From assembly GCA_965222895.1 (NCBI GenBank), contig CBDCVB010000002.1, forward strand, positions 992,001 through 1,056,000: 64,000 nt of DNA, given 5' to 3'. The notes under the pieces were generated by a model, which was not told where the DNA came from, made no database searches, and worked only from the letters and a program-made list of their open reading frames with translations. How positions within the stretch are numbered: position 1 is the stretch's first letter; every line of letters starts with the position of its first letter. The position numbers and the translations under genes are program-made. Below, in pieces: positions 53,493 through 62,227 of this stretch. The DNA comes from Bin87 sp965222895. GTDB lineage: Bacteria > Chloroflexota > Dehalococcoidia > Lucifugimonadales > UBA3495.

Positions 53493-54991
53493 GGGAGCCT
53501 CCGCTGTCCGGCGGACTGCCAGGGATTGGCGCTAACCGGCCTATCGCTGCCAGCCGGTTGAGATGCTTGACCAACAGGCTGACGCGACGCCCAGGCCGCC
53601 AGCGCGCGGGCCATCATGCGGGAGTCACCCGAAATGAACGGACTGGTAACCGCCGGGTTCCACTCCAAGAAGCCGGTGTCGTATTCGCCCTGCTGAAACT
53701 GGGCATGCCCCACCACCGCCCGGAGCAGCGGAATGTTGGTGACAACTCCCAACACCAGGAACTGGGAAAGGGCGACCTCCATCCGGCGCAAGGCCAGGTC
53801 GCGCTCAGGAGACCAGGCGACGAGCTTCGCCAGCATGGAGTCGTAGTAGATGGACACCTCCTGACCTTCGGACACGCCGCTGTCCAGCCGGAGCCCGGGC
53901 CCGCTGGGGGGCCGCCAGCGCAGCAGCGTACCGGTGGACGGAACGTAATTGCGATACGGATCCTCGGCGTATATGCGGCACTCGATGGCGTGGCCCCGGG
54001 GTTGGATGTCCTCCTGTTGAAGCGTCAGGGGTTCCCCTCCGGCGATGCGGATCTGCCATTCCACCATGTCCAACCCCAGGACGGCCTCGGTCACCGGGTG
54101 TTCAACCTGGAGCCGGGCGTTCATTTCCAGGAAGTAGAATTCGCCGCTCCTTGGGTCCAGCAGGAATTCAACCGTCCCGGCGTTGACGTATCCGGCCTCG
54201 CGGGCCACAGCGATGGCGGCGTCGCCCATGCGCCGGCGCAACTCCGGCGTCAGGGCCGGCGATGGGGTCTCCTCAATGATCTTCTGGTGGCGGCGTTGGA
54301 TGCTGCACTCACGTTCGCCCAGGTGGATAGTGTGCCCGGACCCGTCGGCCAGCACCTGGATCTCCACGTGGCGCGGGTTGGCAACGTAACGCTCCAGGAA
54401 CATCCGGCCGTCGCCGAAAGCAGCCTGCGCTTCCCGGCTGGCCGTCTCCATATCCCCGCCCAAATCGGCCTGGCGGTTGACCAGGCGCATGCCGCGACCG
54501 CCTCCTCCGGCGGCTGCCTTGACCATCAGGGGAAACCCCCATCGGTCAGCAAACTCTACGGCGGCTGGATCCCCAGGAAGACACGCGGGCGTACTGGGGA
54601 CCACCGGGACGCCCGCGGCCAGCGCGATGTCCTTGGAATGCAGCTTATCCCCCAGCGCGGCCATGCTTTCCGGCGTAGGTCCGATGAAGGTTATGTGCGC
54701 GTCCCGGCAGGCCCGGGCAAACTCCGGATTCTCCGACAGGAAACCGTAGCCCGGGTGGATCGCGTCGACCCCGCAATCCCTTGCAGCTTGCACCAGTTTG
54801 AAGATGCTCAGGTAAGTCTCCTCGGCAGTGCTGCCGGGCAGGGCCACCGCCTGCTCCGCCATGAGCACGTGGGGAGTTCCGGCGTCAGGGTCGGAATAGA
54901 CCGCGACCGGCACAATGCCCATAGCGTGCAGCGTCTGGTTAATGCGGACCGCGATTTCTCCGCGATTGGCTACCAGAACTTTGGAGAACAT
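53489..54991 (-). CDS. biotin carboxylase subunit of an acyl-CoA carboxylase
   Basis: 500 residues from MFSKVLVANRGEIAVRINQT. The ATP-grasp glycine loop is MVKAAAGGGGRGMRLV, and the active site includes FLERYVANPRHVEIQVLADG, ECSIQRRHQKIIEE and FYFLEMNARLQVEHPVTEAV. It carboxylates biotin on the carrier protein with ATP and bicarbonate. A longer in-frame start exists at 55087, but it overlaps the carboxyltransferase gene and has no homology. A ~45-residue Ala/Ser/Gln-rich tail closes the protein. It is part of a three-gene operon. Confidence 0.93.
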   Translation of the reverse strand: MFSKVLVANRGEIAVRINQTLHAMGIVPVAVYSDPDAGTPHVLMAEQAVALPGSTAEETYLSIFKLVQAARDCGVDAIHPGYGFLSENPEFARACRDAHITFIGPTPESMAALGDKLHSKDIALAAGVPVVPSTPACLPGDPAAVEFADRWGFPLMVKAAAGGGGRGMRLVNRQADLGGDMETASREAQAAFGDGRMFLERYVANPRHVEIQVLADGSGHTIHLGERECSIQRRHQKIIEETPSPALTPELRRRMGDAAIAVAREAGYVNAGTVEFLLDPRSGEFYFLEMNARLQVEHPVTEAVLGLDMVEWQIRIAGGEPLTLQQEDIQPRGHAIECRIYAEDPYRNYVPSTGTLLRWRPPSGPGLRLDSGVSEGQEVSIYYDSMLAKLVAWSPERDLALRRMEVALSQFLVLGVVTNIPLLRAVVGHAQFQQGEYDTGFLEWNPAVTSPFISGDSRMMARALAAWASRQPVGQASQPAGSDRPVSANPWQSAGQRRLP

Positions 54992-55043
54992 CGGAAAACG
55001 TGCTGCGCGGGATCGTGTGGCCCGAGCGGGAACAGGCTGGGCA

Positions 55044-56654
55044 TCACATTCGGAAGACGCCGCGCTTCTGCTCTGGGAACGGGGCATTTATCGAGGCGGC
55101 GATTCCCAGGCCCACCACATCGCGCGTGTCCACCGGGTCGATGATCCCGTCGTCCCACAGGCGGGCGGTGCTGTAATAGGGATCGCCCTCCAACTCGTAC
55201 TTTTCCAGAATGGGACGTTGCAGGTCGTCCCGCTCCTCCTGCTCCATGGTACGTCCCTGCCGCTCCAGCTGTTGCAACCTGATTGTGAGCAGCACCTCCG
55301 CTGCCTGCTGCCCGCCCATCACCGAAATGCGGGCGTTGGGCCACGTCCACAGGAACCGCGGCTGGTAGGCCCGCCCGCACATGCCGTAGTTTCCCGCCCC
55401 GAAGGAACTGCCGATGATCACGGTGAACTTGGGTACGGCTGCGTTGGACACTGCCATGACCATCTTGGCCCCGTCCTTGGCAATACCACCATGCTCGTAC
55501 TGGCTGCCCACCATGAAGCCGGTGATGTTCTGCAGAAACAGTAGTGGGATCCCCCGTTGGCTGCACAGCTCTATGAAATGGGTACTCTTCAGAGCGCTCT
55601 CGGAAAAGAGGACTCCGTTGTTGGCGACCACTCCCACCGGATACCCCCAAATACGCGAGAAGCCGCAGACCAGGGTTCCCCCGTACTCGGCCTTGAACTC
55701 GTGGAACCGGCTCCCGTCCACAATGCGGGCGATTACCTCACGCACGTTGTATTGCCGCCGGTTGTCGGGGGACACTATGCCGTAGAGCTCGGCCGGATCG
55801 TAGGCTGGCGGTTCCGGGGTGGAGACCTGGAACGGAAGGTCTCGCCTCTTCACGAAGTTCTCGATGATGTCTCGGGTGATGGCCAGGGCGTCTTCATCGT
55901 CAACGGCCTGGTGGTCGGCCACGCCGGATATTCGGGTATGCACGTCCGCGCCGCCCAGAGTCTCCGGGTCCACCTCCTCGCCAGTGGCCGCCCTCACCAA
56001 CGGCGGCCCGCCCAGGAAGATGGTGCCCTGCTCCCGAACCATGACCACCTCATCGCTCATGGCCGGAATATACGCGCCGCCGGCCGTGCAAGACCCCATG
56101 ACTACCGCCACCTGCGGTATGCCCAGGGCCGACATCTGCGCCTGGTTGTAGAAGATGCGCCCGAAGTGGTCCCGGTCGGGGAATACCTCCGCCTGCAATG
56201 GCAAAAAGGCTCCGCCGGAATCCACTAGATAGATGCAGGGCAGGTGGTTTTCCAGGGCAATTTCCTGGGCGCGCAGGTGCTTCTTGACGGTGATCGGATA
56301 ATACGTTCCGCCCTTGACCGTGGCGTCATTGGCGACCACCACCACCTCTTTTCCCTGGACGACACCGACGCCGGTCACGATTCCGGCGGACGATTCCTCA
56401 CCATCGTACATGTCCCAAGCCGCCAACGGGCTCAGTTCAAGGAAAGGTGTGTTGGCGTCCACGAGGGCATCGATCCGCTCCCTGACCAACAGCTTGCCGC
56501 GGCTGCGGTGCAACTCCACCTGCCGCTCACCCCCGCCGGCCCGAACTTGGGCCATCCGGTCTTTCATGTCGCGCACCAGGGGCCCCATCCGGGCCTGGTT
56601 ATCCCGAAAATCAGGGTCAGAGGTTCGCAGGTTGGAGGCGATTATTTCCATCAC
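55044..56654 (-). CDS. acyl-CoA carboxylase carboxyltransferase (beta) subunit
   Basis: 536 residues of the methylcrotonyl-CoA/propionyl-CoA carboxylase beta type. RGKLLVRERIDALVDANTPF, YLVDSGGAFLPLQAEVFPDR, VMGSCTAGGAYIPAMSDEVV and LQNITGFMVGSQYEHGGIAK are hallmarks. The GGAFLPLQ and FMVGSQYE motifs favour the methylcrotonyl-CoA type, which serves leucine degradation. No isovaleryl-CoA dehydrogenase or MG-CoA hydratase gene is near. It is first in the operon, followed by biotin carboxylase and carrier genes. Confidence 0.93.
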   Translation of the reverse strand: MMEIIASNLRTSDPDFRDNQARMGPLVRDMKDRMAQVRAGGGERQVELHRSRGKLLVRERIDALVDANTPFLELSPLAAWDMYDGEESSAGIVTGVGVVQGKEVVVVANDATVKGGTYYPITVKKHLRAQEIALENHLPCIYLVDSGGAFLPLQAEVFPDRDHFGRIFYNQAQMSALGIPQVAVVMGSCTAGGAYIPAMSDEVVMVREQGTIFLGGPPLVRAATGEEVDPETLGGADVHTRISGVADHQAVDDEDALAITRDIIENFVKRRDLPFQVSTPEPPAYDPAELYGIVSPDNRRQYNVREVIARIVDGSRFHEFKAEYGGTLVCGFSRIWGYPVGVVANNGVLFSESALKSTHFIELCSQRGIPLLFLQNITGFMVGSQYEHGGIAKDGAKMVMAVSNAAVPKFTVIIGSSFGAGNYGMCGRAYQPRFLWTWPNARISVMGGQQAAEVLLTIRLQQLERQGRTMEQEERDDLQRPILEKYELEGDPYYSTARLWDDGIIDPVDTRDVVGLGIAASINAPFPEQKRGVFRM

Positions 56655-57229
56655 TATTCCGTGGGCAGCGTGCCCTGGGGTTTCCGGACTTATGAACCAA
56701 ATGGGCGCAGTCTCCCGGCGGAGAGCGCATAGCCAACTTGTTGCACAGGTTGTCCTAGGATCGGACCGATCTTGTAGGCATGCGGGACATGCAATTCCGC
56801 CTACCGGTTTGGAGCGGCGTGCCGTTCCAATAGGACAGGCTTATCGATGATAACACGACGCGGATTGTGGCGCGGGTCGCGGATGTAGTCTCGGATTCGG
56901 GCTCGGCATCGATCGGTATCGTGAGCCACCCCAACCCTGTGTCGGAAGTCCAACTAGTAGTTGAACTCACACCGTCCGTCCGGCATATCTATGGTGTAGC
57001 CATGCCCGTCGATGATCATCACTTGTCCGTGCCCGTGCTCCGAAGTGGCGGCATACCGTTCATGGACACTACAATAAGGGTGCCGTTGGCAACCTCATAG
57101 TCGCAACATCCTACTCCATCGGCGACCATTTGCATTGACAGAATCGTTACGTACTCGGATATACTACCGCCGCTTGAAACTATCCAATTCCTTTGTGGAA
57201 TGAACCTTGACTGATGCGGGACGGATTAG
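56655..57229. other. intergenic region, nothing recognised
   Basis: About 575 bases between the carboxylase operon and an IS5 element. Short frames exist on both strands, but none has recognisable content. TAG at 57227-57229 is the left target duplication of the IS5 element. The carboxylase promoter presumably lies within the first 150 bases. Confidence 0.45.
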
Positions 57230-58070
57230 GGGGTGTCGTCAAAATGGCGGCAGGGTGGTAAATTGCTGGAAATGGGGAGAGTGTGGGAGGTGAGGGTATG
57301 ACGGCAGCGCACCGGCGCCACGATATGACCGATGACGTTTGGGAGCGGTTGAGGCCGCATTTGCCCGGGGGAGCGGGCAAGAGAGGCCGACCGGCCCAGG
57401 ACAACCGGCGGTTTATCGACGCCGTGTGCTGGATACTGCGCACCGGCGCGCCTTGGCGCGATTTGCCCCCGGACTACGGAGACTGGAAGAACACCCACCG
57501 CCGCTGCTGCCGCTGGCGGGACCGGGGCGTGTGGGCCGGACTGTTGGAGGCAGTGATTGATGACCCTGATTTCGAGTGGCTGATGATAGACGCCAGCTAT
57601 ATCAAGGCCCATCCCCACAGCGCCGGAGCCCCAGGCGGAAATCAGTCCATTGCCCGCACCAAAGGGGGCTGAACAGCAAGCTGCACCGGGCGGTGGACGC
57701 CCACGGAATGCCGGTAAGGCTGGCGGTGACCGCGGGTACGGTTGCCGACTGCTCCCAGGCGTTGCCCCTGATTGAGGGCATAGCAGCGGAGTGCCTGCTG
57801 GCGGACAAAGCCGATGACACCAATGAAATCATAGCCACCGTCCGGGAATTGGGAATGGACCCGGTGATACCGCCCAAAAGCAACCGGAGAGAAAAACGGG
57901 ACTATGACCGGGGGCTGTACCAGCTGCGGCGCCTGGTGGAGAACGGATTCCTGGAATTCAAGCAGTGGCGCGGAGTGGCAACCCGGTATGCCAAAAAGAC
58001 GGCGTCATACTTGGCGGCCTGCCAACTCCGCGCAGTGATGATCTGGAGCAAACTCTTTTGACGACACCCC
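57230..58070. mobile_element. IS5-family insertion sequence (IS427-like)
   Basis: An 841-bp element. Ends GGGGTGTCGTCAAAA and its inverted copy (58056-58070) match. A TAG duplication is at 57227-57229 and 58071-58073, typical of the IS427 group. It encodes a two-frame transposase. Confidence 0.85.
57283..58061 (+). CDS. IS5-family transposase, two frames with likely programmed frameshift
   Basis: The first frame (57283-57672) has RHDMTDDVWERLRPHLPGGA and FIDAVCWILRTGAPWRDLPP, then the first Asp in LMIDASYIKAHPHSAGA. It ends ARTKGG-stop. The second frame continues LNSKLHRAVDAHGMPVRLAV, LLADKADDTNEIIATVRELG and YDRGLYQLRRLVENGFLEFK. The shift site is AAAGGGGGC near 57662, where a -1 slip joins KGG to LNSK. 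IS427-group elements are known to use programmed frameshifting here. Otherwise both frames are intact. Confidence 0.85.
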
Positions 58071-58113
58071 TAGAGCGAAAAGTAACGAAAGACTGACGGA
58101 TACAGACCGACGC

Positions 58114-58140
58114 AGCCTGCCGGCACAAAGCCGGCGGGCT
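58114..58140 (+). terminator. hairpin terminator-like structure
   Basis: AGCCTGCCGGC / GCCGGCGGGCT with a five-base loop ACAAA is a strong 11-bp stem with one mismatch. The following GCTCTTTGCTTGTT is only moderately T-rich. Confidence 0.45.
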
Positions 58141-58267
58141 GCTCTTTGCTTGTTACCGCCGGGCAATGGATGGCACCAACACCGGCAGCAACTAGGTTCA
58201 CCGAACCACAAGGGGGCGGCCATGCTCGTTGCAGAACCGCTGTTCCCTGCTCCGTAGGAGGAATCTA

Positions 58268-58402
58268 ATGGAACATCGGAACGAAGCCACTATTTTGGTG
58301 AAGGATTGGCTGTCCCGATGGCTTGACGAAAAAGTTAGACGGGACCGCAAGCTCAACACCCAAGAGCGCTACGAAATAATCATCCGTTGCCGCGCTCAGT
58401 AA
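58268..58402 (+). pseudogene. tyrosine recombinase N-terminal remnant
   Basis: 44 residues, with VKDWLSRWLDEKVRRDRKLN and TQERYEIIIR resembling the SAM-like core-binding domain of phage integrases. A strong AGGAGG lies seven bases before the ATG. A stop follows after CRAQ. It lies about 200 bases from tRNA-Thr, a common integration site. Confidence 0.5.
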
Positions 58403-58560
58403 TCTAGCACGCTCGGCTGAGGAATAGCGCTGGAAATGGCGAAACCACCAGAACATCAGGCGCGTGGATTGAGGCAGCAGAATGGTTACCAAATCGGACC
58501 GTTTGCGAGGGAAGGTAACCATTTTGTAACCATTTCGCCGTAAGAGAGTTCGTGAAATAG

Positions 58561-58582
58561 CAAATCCCCGCCTCGTGCGGGG
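58561..58582 (-). terminator. terminator downstream of tRNA-Thr
   Basis: On the minus strand CCCCGC-ACGAG-GCGGGG forms a six-pair GC stem followed by ATTTG. It begins about 15 bases after the tRNA CCA end. Confidence 0.5.
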
Positions 58583-58596
58583 GTTGTTGAAAGTAA

Positions 58597-58671
58597 TGGA
58601 GCCGATGAAGGGAATCGAACCCTTGACCTGCGGTTTACGAAACCGCTGCTCTACCGCTGAGCTACATCGGC
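58597..58671 (-). tRNA. tRNA-Thr (anticodon CGT)
   Basis: The minus strand folds into a full cloverleaf. The acceptor stem GCCGATG / CATCGGC closes it, the D-arm is AGCTCAGCGGTAGAGC and the T-arm AGGGTTCGATTCCCT. The anticodon stem-loop GCGGT-TTCGTAA-ACCGC places CGT as anticodon. CCA is encoded at 58599-58597. Confidence 0.95.
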
Positions 58672-58854
58672 AACCTTTTGGCGTTTACCCGGTTGGTTTT
58701 TACATTGTAACGCCGTATTTGCTTATTTCCAAGATTGCGGCCTCACCAGGCACCTCTATTTACGCTAAAATACCGACGACCGCGGCCGTCGCAACCGCAA
58801 TTGGCCCGGTCGCAATGTACGCCAAATCAAACTACGATAACCTGGAGGTACAGC

Positions 58855-59223
58855 ATGATGTTCACGCGAATCTATACTGGAGACGACGGCCAGACCCATT
58901 TTGAGGATTTGGACCTTCCCGGCGAGCGGGCCATCCACAGCGGAATGCAAGTTACTCCGGGCGTGAATTTCCGCAGGTTCGAGCCCGGCTACTTCTCCGA
59001 CTGGCATACCGCCCCCCGTCGGCAATACGTCATCACGCTGGCCGGCGAGATGGAAGTCGGCATCGGCGACGGCACCAAGCGGCGTTTCGGAGCCGGCGAT
59101 GTCCTGATGGCAGACGATCTGACCGGTCAGGGACACACCACCGCCGTGGTGGGCGATCAGCCGCGCGTGTCGGTGACGATTCCGATTACCCTCTGGTCTC
59201 CCTGGTTGCCCGCCGGCGAATAA
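58855..59223 (+). CDS. cupin-like protein
   Basis: A 122-residue single-domain protein, FTRIYTGDDGQTHFEDLDLP then FSDWHTAPRRQYVITLAGEM (His and Gln at the first metal-motif positions) and FGAGDVLMADDLTGQGHTTA (His in the second). A cupin fold is likely; the metal set is less complete than in the cupin at 38.7 kb. GGAGG lies six bases before the tandem ATGATG start. Function unknown. Confidence 0.75.
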   Translation: MMFTRIYTGDDGQTHFEDLDLPGERAIHSGMQVTPGVNFRRFEPGYFSDWHTAPRRQYVITLAGEMEVGIGDGTKRRFGAGDVLMADDLTGQGHTTAVVGDQPRVSVTIPITLWSPWLPAGE

Positions 59224-59271
59224 ATTACCAACCGGCGCAACCACTGCACTACCCAGGCCGGGCGGATGTTC

Positions 59272-60264
59272 TCACCCAGGAGCATTCGCCCGGATAATCA
59301 GTTGCGCAGTGGCGAAAGCGTCATTACCCCCAAGCCGCGGCGCGATGATGGGCAGCGTGATACCAGCATCGCGGAATTCGGCCAACCGCTCCCGGCGCGC
59401 TCCGGCATCAGCGGGGAGGGACATATTCCGGATGAGTCCCTCCGGCACCAGACGCTCAGCCTCCGCGATGTTGCCCTGCCGCCACGCTTCACGCACCAGC
59501 TGAACTTCATCGGCATAGCCCGCCTCGGCCATCAAACGGCGGTAGCGCGGGAACCGGCCCGCGTAGGCGGCAGCCGTGCGACGCATTCCAGCGCCGTCAT
59601 CGCCGGGCGCAGACATCGACAGCAACGTTGCCAACTCCAGGTCTGCAGGACTGCGACCGGAGCGCGCGGCGCCGATGGACACGTGGTGCGCTGCTGTACG
59701 GGCGTGTTCCGGAGTGCTCCAGGTTAGCAGTACGCCCTCGCTGATTTCGCCGGCGATTTCCAGCATCTTGGGAAAAACCGCTGCCAGATATATCGGCAGT
59801 CGCGGACGGAATGTCGGAAAGTGCAGGTCGAACGAACGGATGTCGATGGCCTCGCCCACGTAATCAGTTACCGCGCCATCTCGGATCAACTGGCGCACTA
59901 TGTTGACGGTATCTCGAACTCGTGGAATCGCTCCCGAAAACTCCAGTCCATGTTCCGGTTCAACCTGTACCTTGTGGCTGCTGCCCAATCCCAGAATGAA
60001 CCGCCCGTTGGAGTAGCTATCCACGCAAGCCGCCGCCATCGCGATGGTGGGTGCGCTGCGGACGAACACGCTGCTGATGCTGGTGCCCAGCAGTATCCGT
60101 TCGGTACTCAACGCGCAGGCGGTCAGAATGGAAAACTGGTCGCCGCCGTGCCCTTCCGCCACCCACGCCGACTCGTACCCCAGCTCCTCCGCCAGCCGGA
60201 CGCACTCCACAACCTGCGGCGGCGACATACCGCCGCCGGCGAATGCAACGCCAAGTCTTTCCAT
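59272..60264 (-). CDS. LLM-class flavin-dependent oxidoreductase (F420-type)
   Basis: A 330-residue barrel enzyme. ERLGVAFAGGGMSPPQVVEC, AEELGYESAWVAEGHGGDQF, DSYSNGRFILGLGSSHKVQV and PRLPIYLAAVFPKMLEIAGE are its conserved parts. The GLGSSHK and AEG motifs suggest an F420-dependent member (methylene-H4MPT reductase-like). The ATG at 60264 is supported by GGGAG; the longer frame has no homology upstream. The next gene on the strand (methyltransferase) ends 48 bases before it. Confidence 0.9.
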   Translation of the reverse strand: MERLGVAFAGGGMSPPQVVECVRLAEELGYESAWVAEGHGGDQFSILTACALSTERILLGTSISSVFVRSAPTIAMAAACVDSYSNGRFILGLGSSHKVQVEPEHGLEFSGAIPRVRDTVNIVRQLIRDGAVTDYVGEAIDIRSFDLHFPTFRPRLPIYLAAVFPKMLEIAGEISEGVLLTWSTPEHARTAAHHVSIGAARSGRSPADLELATLLSMSAPGDDGAGMRRTAAAYAGRFPRYRRLMAEAGYADEVQLVREAWRQGNIAEAERLVPEGLIRNMSLPADAGARRERLAEFRDAGITLPIIAPRLGGNDAFATAQLIIRANAPG

Positions 60265-60311
60265 CTGAAATCTCCCGTCCCTCGCGAGGCAGAACCGGCA
60301 GCCCGAACGCC

Positions 60312-61151
60312 CTACGCCGGCAACGGGTTGCCGCCCGTTTCCCAGGTTAGCAGCACTTCGCGCGCTGACGTGAGCCACCTCGGAGACAGCCCGGCCGAGT
60401 CTCGCTGGAATAGCAGGTCAAATTTGGTTTCGATTAGATTACGGGCGTCTTCGTCGTCAGTGTCCAGCGCCGACAACGCAAACGCCAGCGCATCATCATG
60501 CGAAAGCCCGCCCAAAGCTTCGGGATACCACCACGGCAAGTCCGGAAGTGGTCGAATATCCGGCAGAATTCCCAGCTCCCACAACACCGGCGCCAACTGC
60601 GGCAGCCCGGGTAACGGCACGGGAGCCTTGCCGTGCAACGCGCGAAACAACCCACCGTGCATATCCCCGGGTGTCGGGTGCCACACGGTAATCATCACCC
60701 GACGGGCGGCGCTGTTGTGCAACTTGGCGATGAACGGCGCAATGTCCCGCACGAAGTAGGTTACGTCCGACAATGTGATAACGTCGCCGGTGGCCGCTGA
60801 TTCCATCCACCAGTCACCGCTGGCCTGGGCATTAGTGATGCCGGCCTCATCTCTAGCCGCGATGAATTGGGCCCGCATCCCATCGGAGGGTTCCACCAAT
60901 TCCACGTGGGAGACGCGTGATGCCAAAGCCAGCGACACTCGGCCGGCTCCCCCGCCGACATCCACCAAGCGGTCGGTTTCCCGCACGTACTCGGACAGCG
61001 CCGCCAGGTTCCCTTCCAACGGACGGAGCGGATCCAGACGAAACAGCTCGGCCATTTCACCCCATGGATCACCGGGCCCACTTACGCCGGACAGCCATTC
61101 TCGTGCCATGGCAGCATCGTAGACAGCCGCGTAAAGGTCAACGGCGTTCAT
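60312..61151 (-). CDS. class I SAM-dependent methyltransferase
   Basis: 279 residues. The AdoMet-binding motif DRLVDVGGGAGRVSLALASR is at ~60-80, followed by HVELVEPSDGMRAQFIAARD and DVITLSDVTYFVRDIAPFIA. The substrate is unknown, and the C-terminal half resembles no family that I can name. It is 48 bases upstream of the LLM gene and 37 bases downstream of the quinone reductase gene, so all three may be co-transcribed. Confidence 0.8.
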   Translation of the reverse strand: MNAVDLYAAVYDAAMAREWLSGVSGPGDPWGEMAELFRLDPLRPLEGNLAALSEYVRETDRLVDVGGGAGRVSLALASRVSHVELVEPSDGMRAQFIAARDEAGITNAQASGDWWMESAATGDVITLSDVTYFVRDIAPFIAKLHNSAARRVMITVWHPTPGDMHGGLFRALHGKAPVPLPGLPQLAPVLWELGILPDIRPLPDLPWWYPEALGGLSHDDALAFALSALDTDDEDARNLIETKFDLLFQRDSAGLSPRWLTSAREVLLTWETGGNPLPA

Positions 61152-61188
61152 AGAAATCCTCGAGGGTTCCGCACTACCAGGTACGGCA

Positions 61189-62160
61189 TTACGGAGTGAG
61201 AATTACCTTGCCCCTAGTTCCGCGAGATGCCAGGTGCTGGTGTGCGTTACCCGCTTCGCCCATCGGTAGCACACGGTCAACGACCAGCTTCAACCGGCCA
61301 TCTGTAATCATGGGGCCCAATTCCTGCATCGCTCCCTGGTGGTCCAGCGAACCGATGGGAGAGCGACCCATACTGAATCCAATGACGGAGCGATTCAACG
61401 TGGTGATGTCGGCGGCGGAGAGACTGGCCAGTTGCCCGCTGGCGTTACCGTAACTGACCAACCGACCGTAGGACGCAACACATCGCACCGATTTTTCCAG
61501 GACTGCCCCACCGACGCATTCCAGCACCAACGGCACACCGCGTCCGTCGGTCAGGGATTTTATCTCGTCCTCAAAATCTACTTCCGTGTAGTTGATGGTT
61601 TCGTCGGCTCCCAACGACCGGCACAACTCCAGCTTGTCTGCGGTGGACGCAGTAACCACAACCCGCGCGCCCCACTCTTTTGCCAGCTGAATGGCGATGG
61701 TTCCCACACCCGACGCGCCGGCCTGGATGAGCACCGTGTCGCCCGGCTGCATCGCCCCTCGCGTTTTCAACAAGTGATATGAAGTCAGGAACGTGATGGG
61801 CATTCCGCCAGCGTGTATGGGGTCGATACCGTCGGGATACGGAAAAACGAAGTTGGAATTTACCGCCACGTACTCCGCTTGACCCTGCGGCCCCATGGCC
61901 ATCACGCGCTGGCCAACCGACAACCGCCCGTCGGTCACGTCAGACCCAAGTGCGGCGACGGTGCCGGCTGCTTCCAGACCCAACGTGGCCGGCAGATCCG
62001 GGCCCGGATAGTTCCCCTGGCGACGCATGATGTCAGCATAGTTGACGCCTGCCGAATCGACCTTGATTAACACTTGATGCGCGCTGGGATGCGGCTCGGG
62101 CACGTCTTTCCATTGCAACACGTCCACGCCGCCGTATTCTTCGATGCGCAAGGCTTTCAT
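61189..62160 (-). CDS. NAD(P)H:quinone oxidoreductase-type zinc-free alcohol dehydrogenase
   Basis: A 323-residue MDR-family enzyme. The N-terminal MKALRIEEYGGVDVLQWKDV and AGVNYADIMRRQGNYPGPDL are typical of quinone oxidoreductase. The nucleotide-binding motif is VLIQAGASGVGTIAIQLAKE. The zinc-binding Cys/His residues of alcohol dehydrogenases are absent. It reduces quinones or enones with NAD(P)H; the native substrate is unknown. Confidence 0.92.
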   Translation of the reverse strand: MKALRIEEYGGVDVLQWKDVPEPHPSAHQVLIKVDSAGVNYADIMRRQGNYPGPDLPATLGLEAAGTVAALGSDVTDGRLSVGQRVMAMGPQGQAEYVAVNSNFVFPYPDGIDPIHAGGMPITFLTSYHLLKTRGAMQPGDTVLIQAGASGVGTIAIQLAKEWGARVVVTASTADKLELCRSLGADETINYTEVDFEDEIKSLTDGRGVPLVLECVGGAVLEKSVRCVASYGRLVSYGNASGQLASLSAADITTLNRSVIGFSMGRSPIGSLDHQGAMQELGPMITDGRLKLVVDRVLPMGEAGNAHQHLASRGTRGKVILTP

Positions 62161-62227
62161 TGCGAGTTTCTCCTGCTACTTTATGAGGGATTGTTTAGAT
62201 GCGAGATGGTTTAGTATGAGAGTTTGT

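Noticed and set aside
53558..55144. 528-codon plus-strand frame opposite the biotin carboxylase gene
   Set aside because: Shadow of the minus-strand gene, which has intact ATP-grasp motifs; nothing supports the plus frame.
56867..57100. A 77-codon frame upstream of the IS5 element
   Set aside because: No ribosome-binding site or recognisable content, and an equally long frame lies on the other strand.
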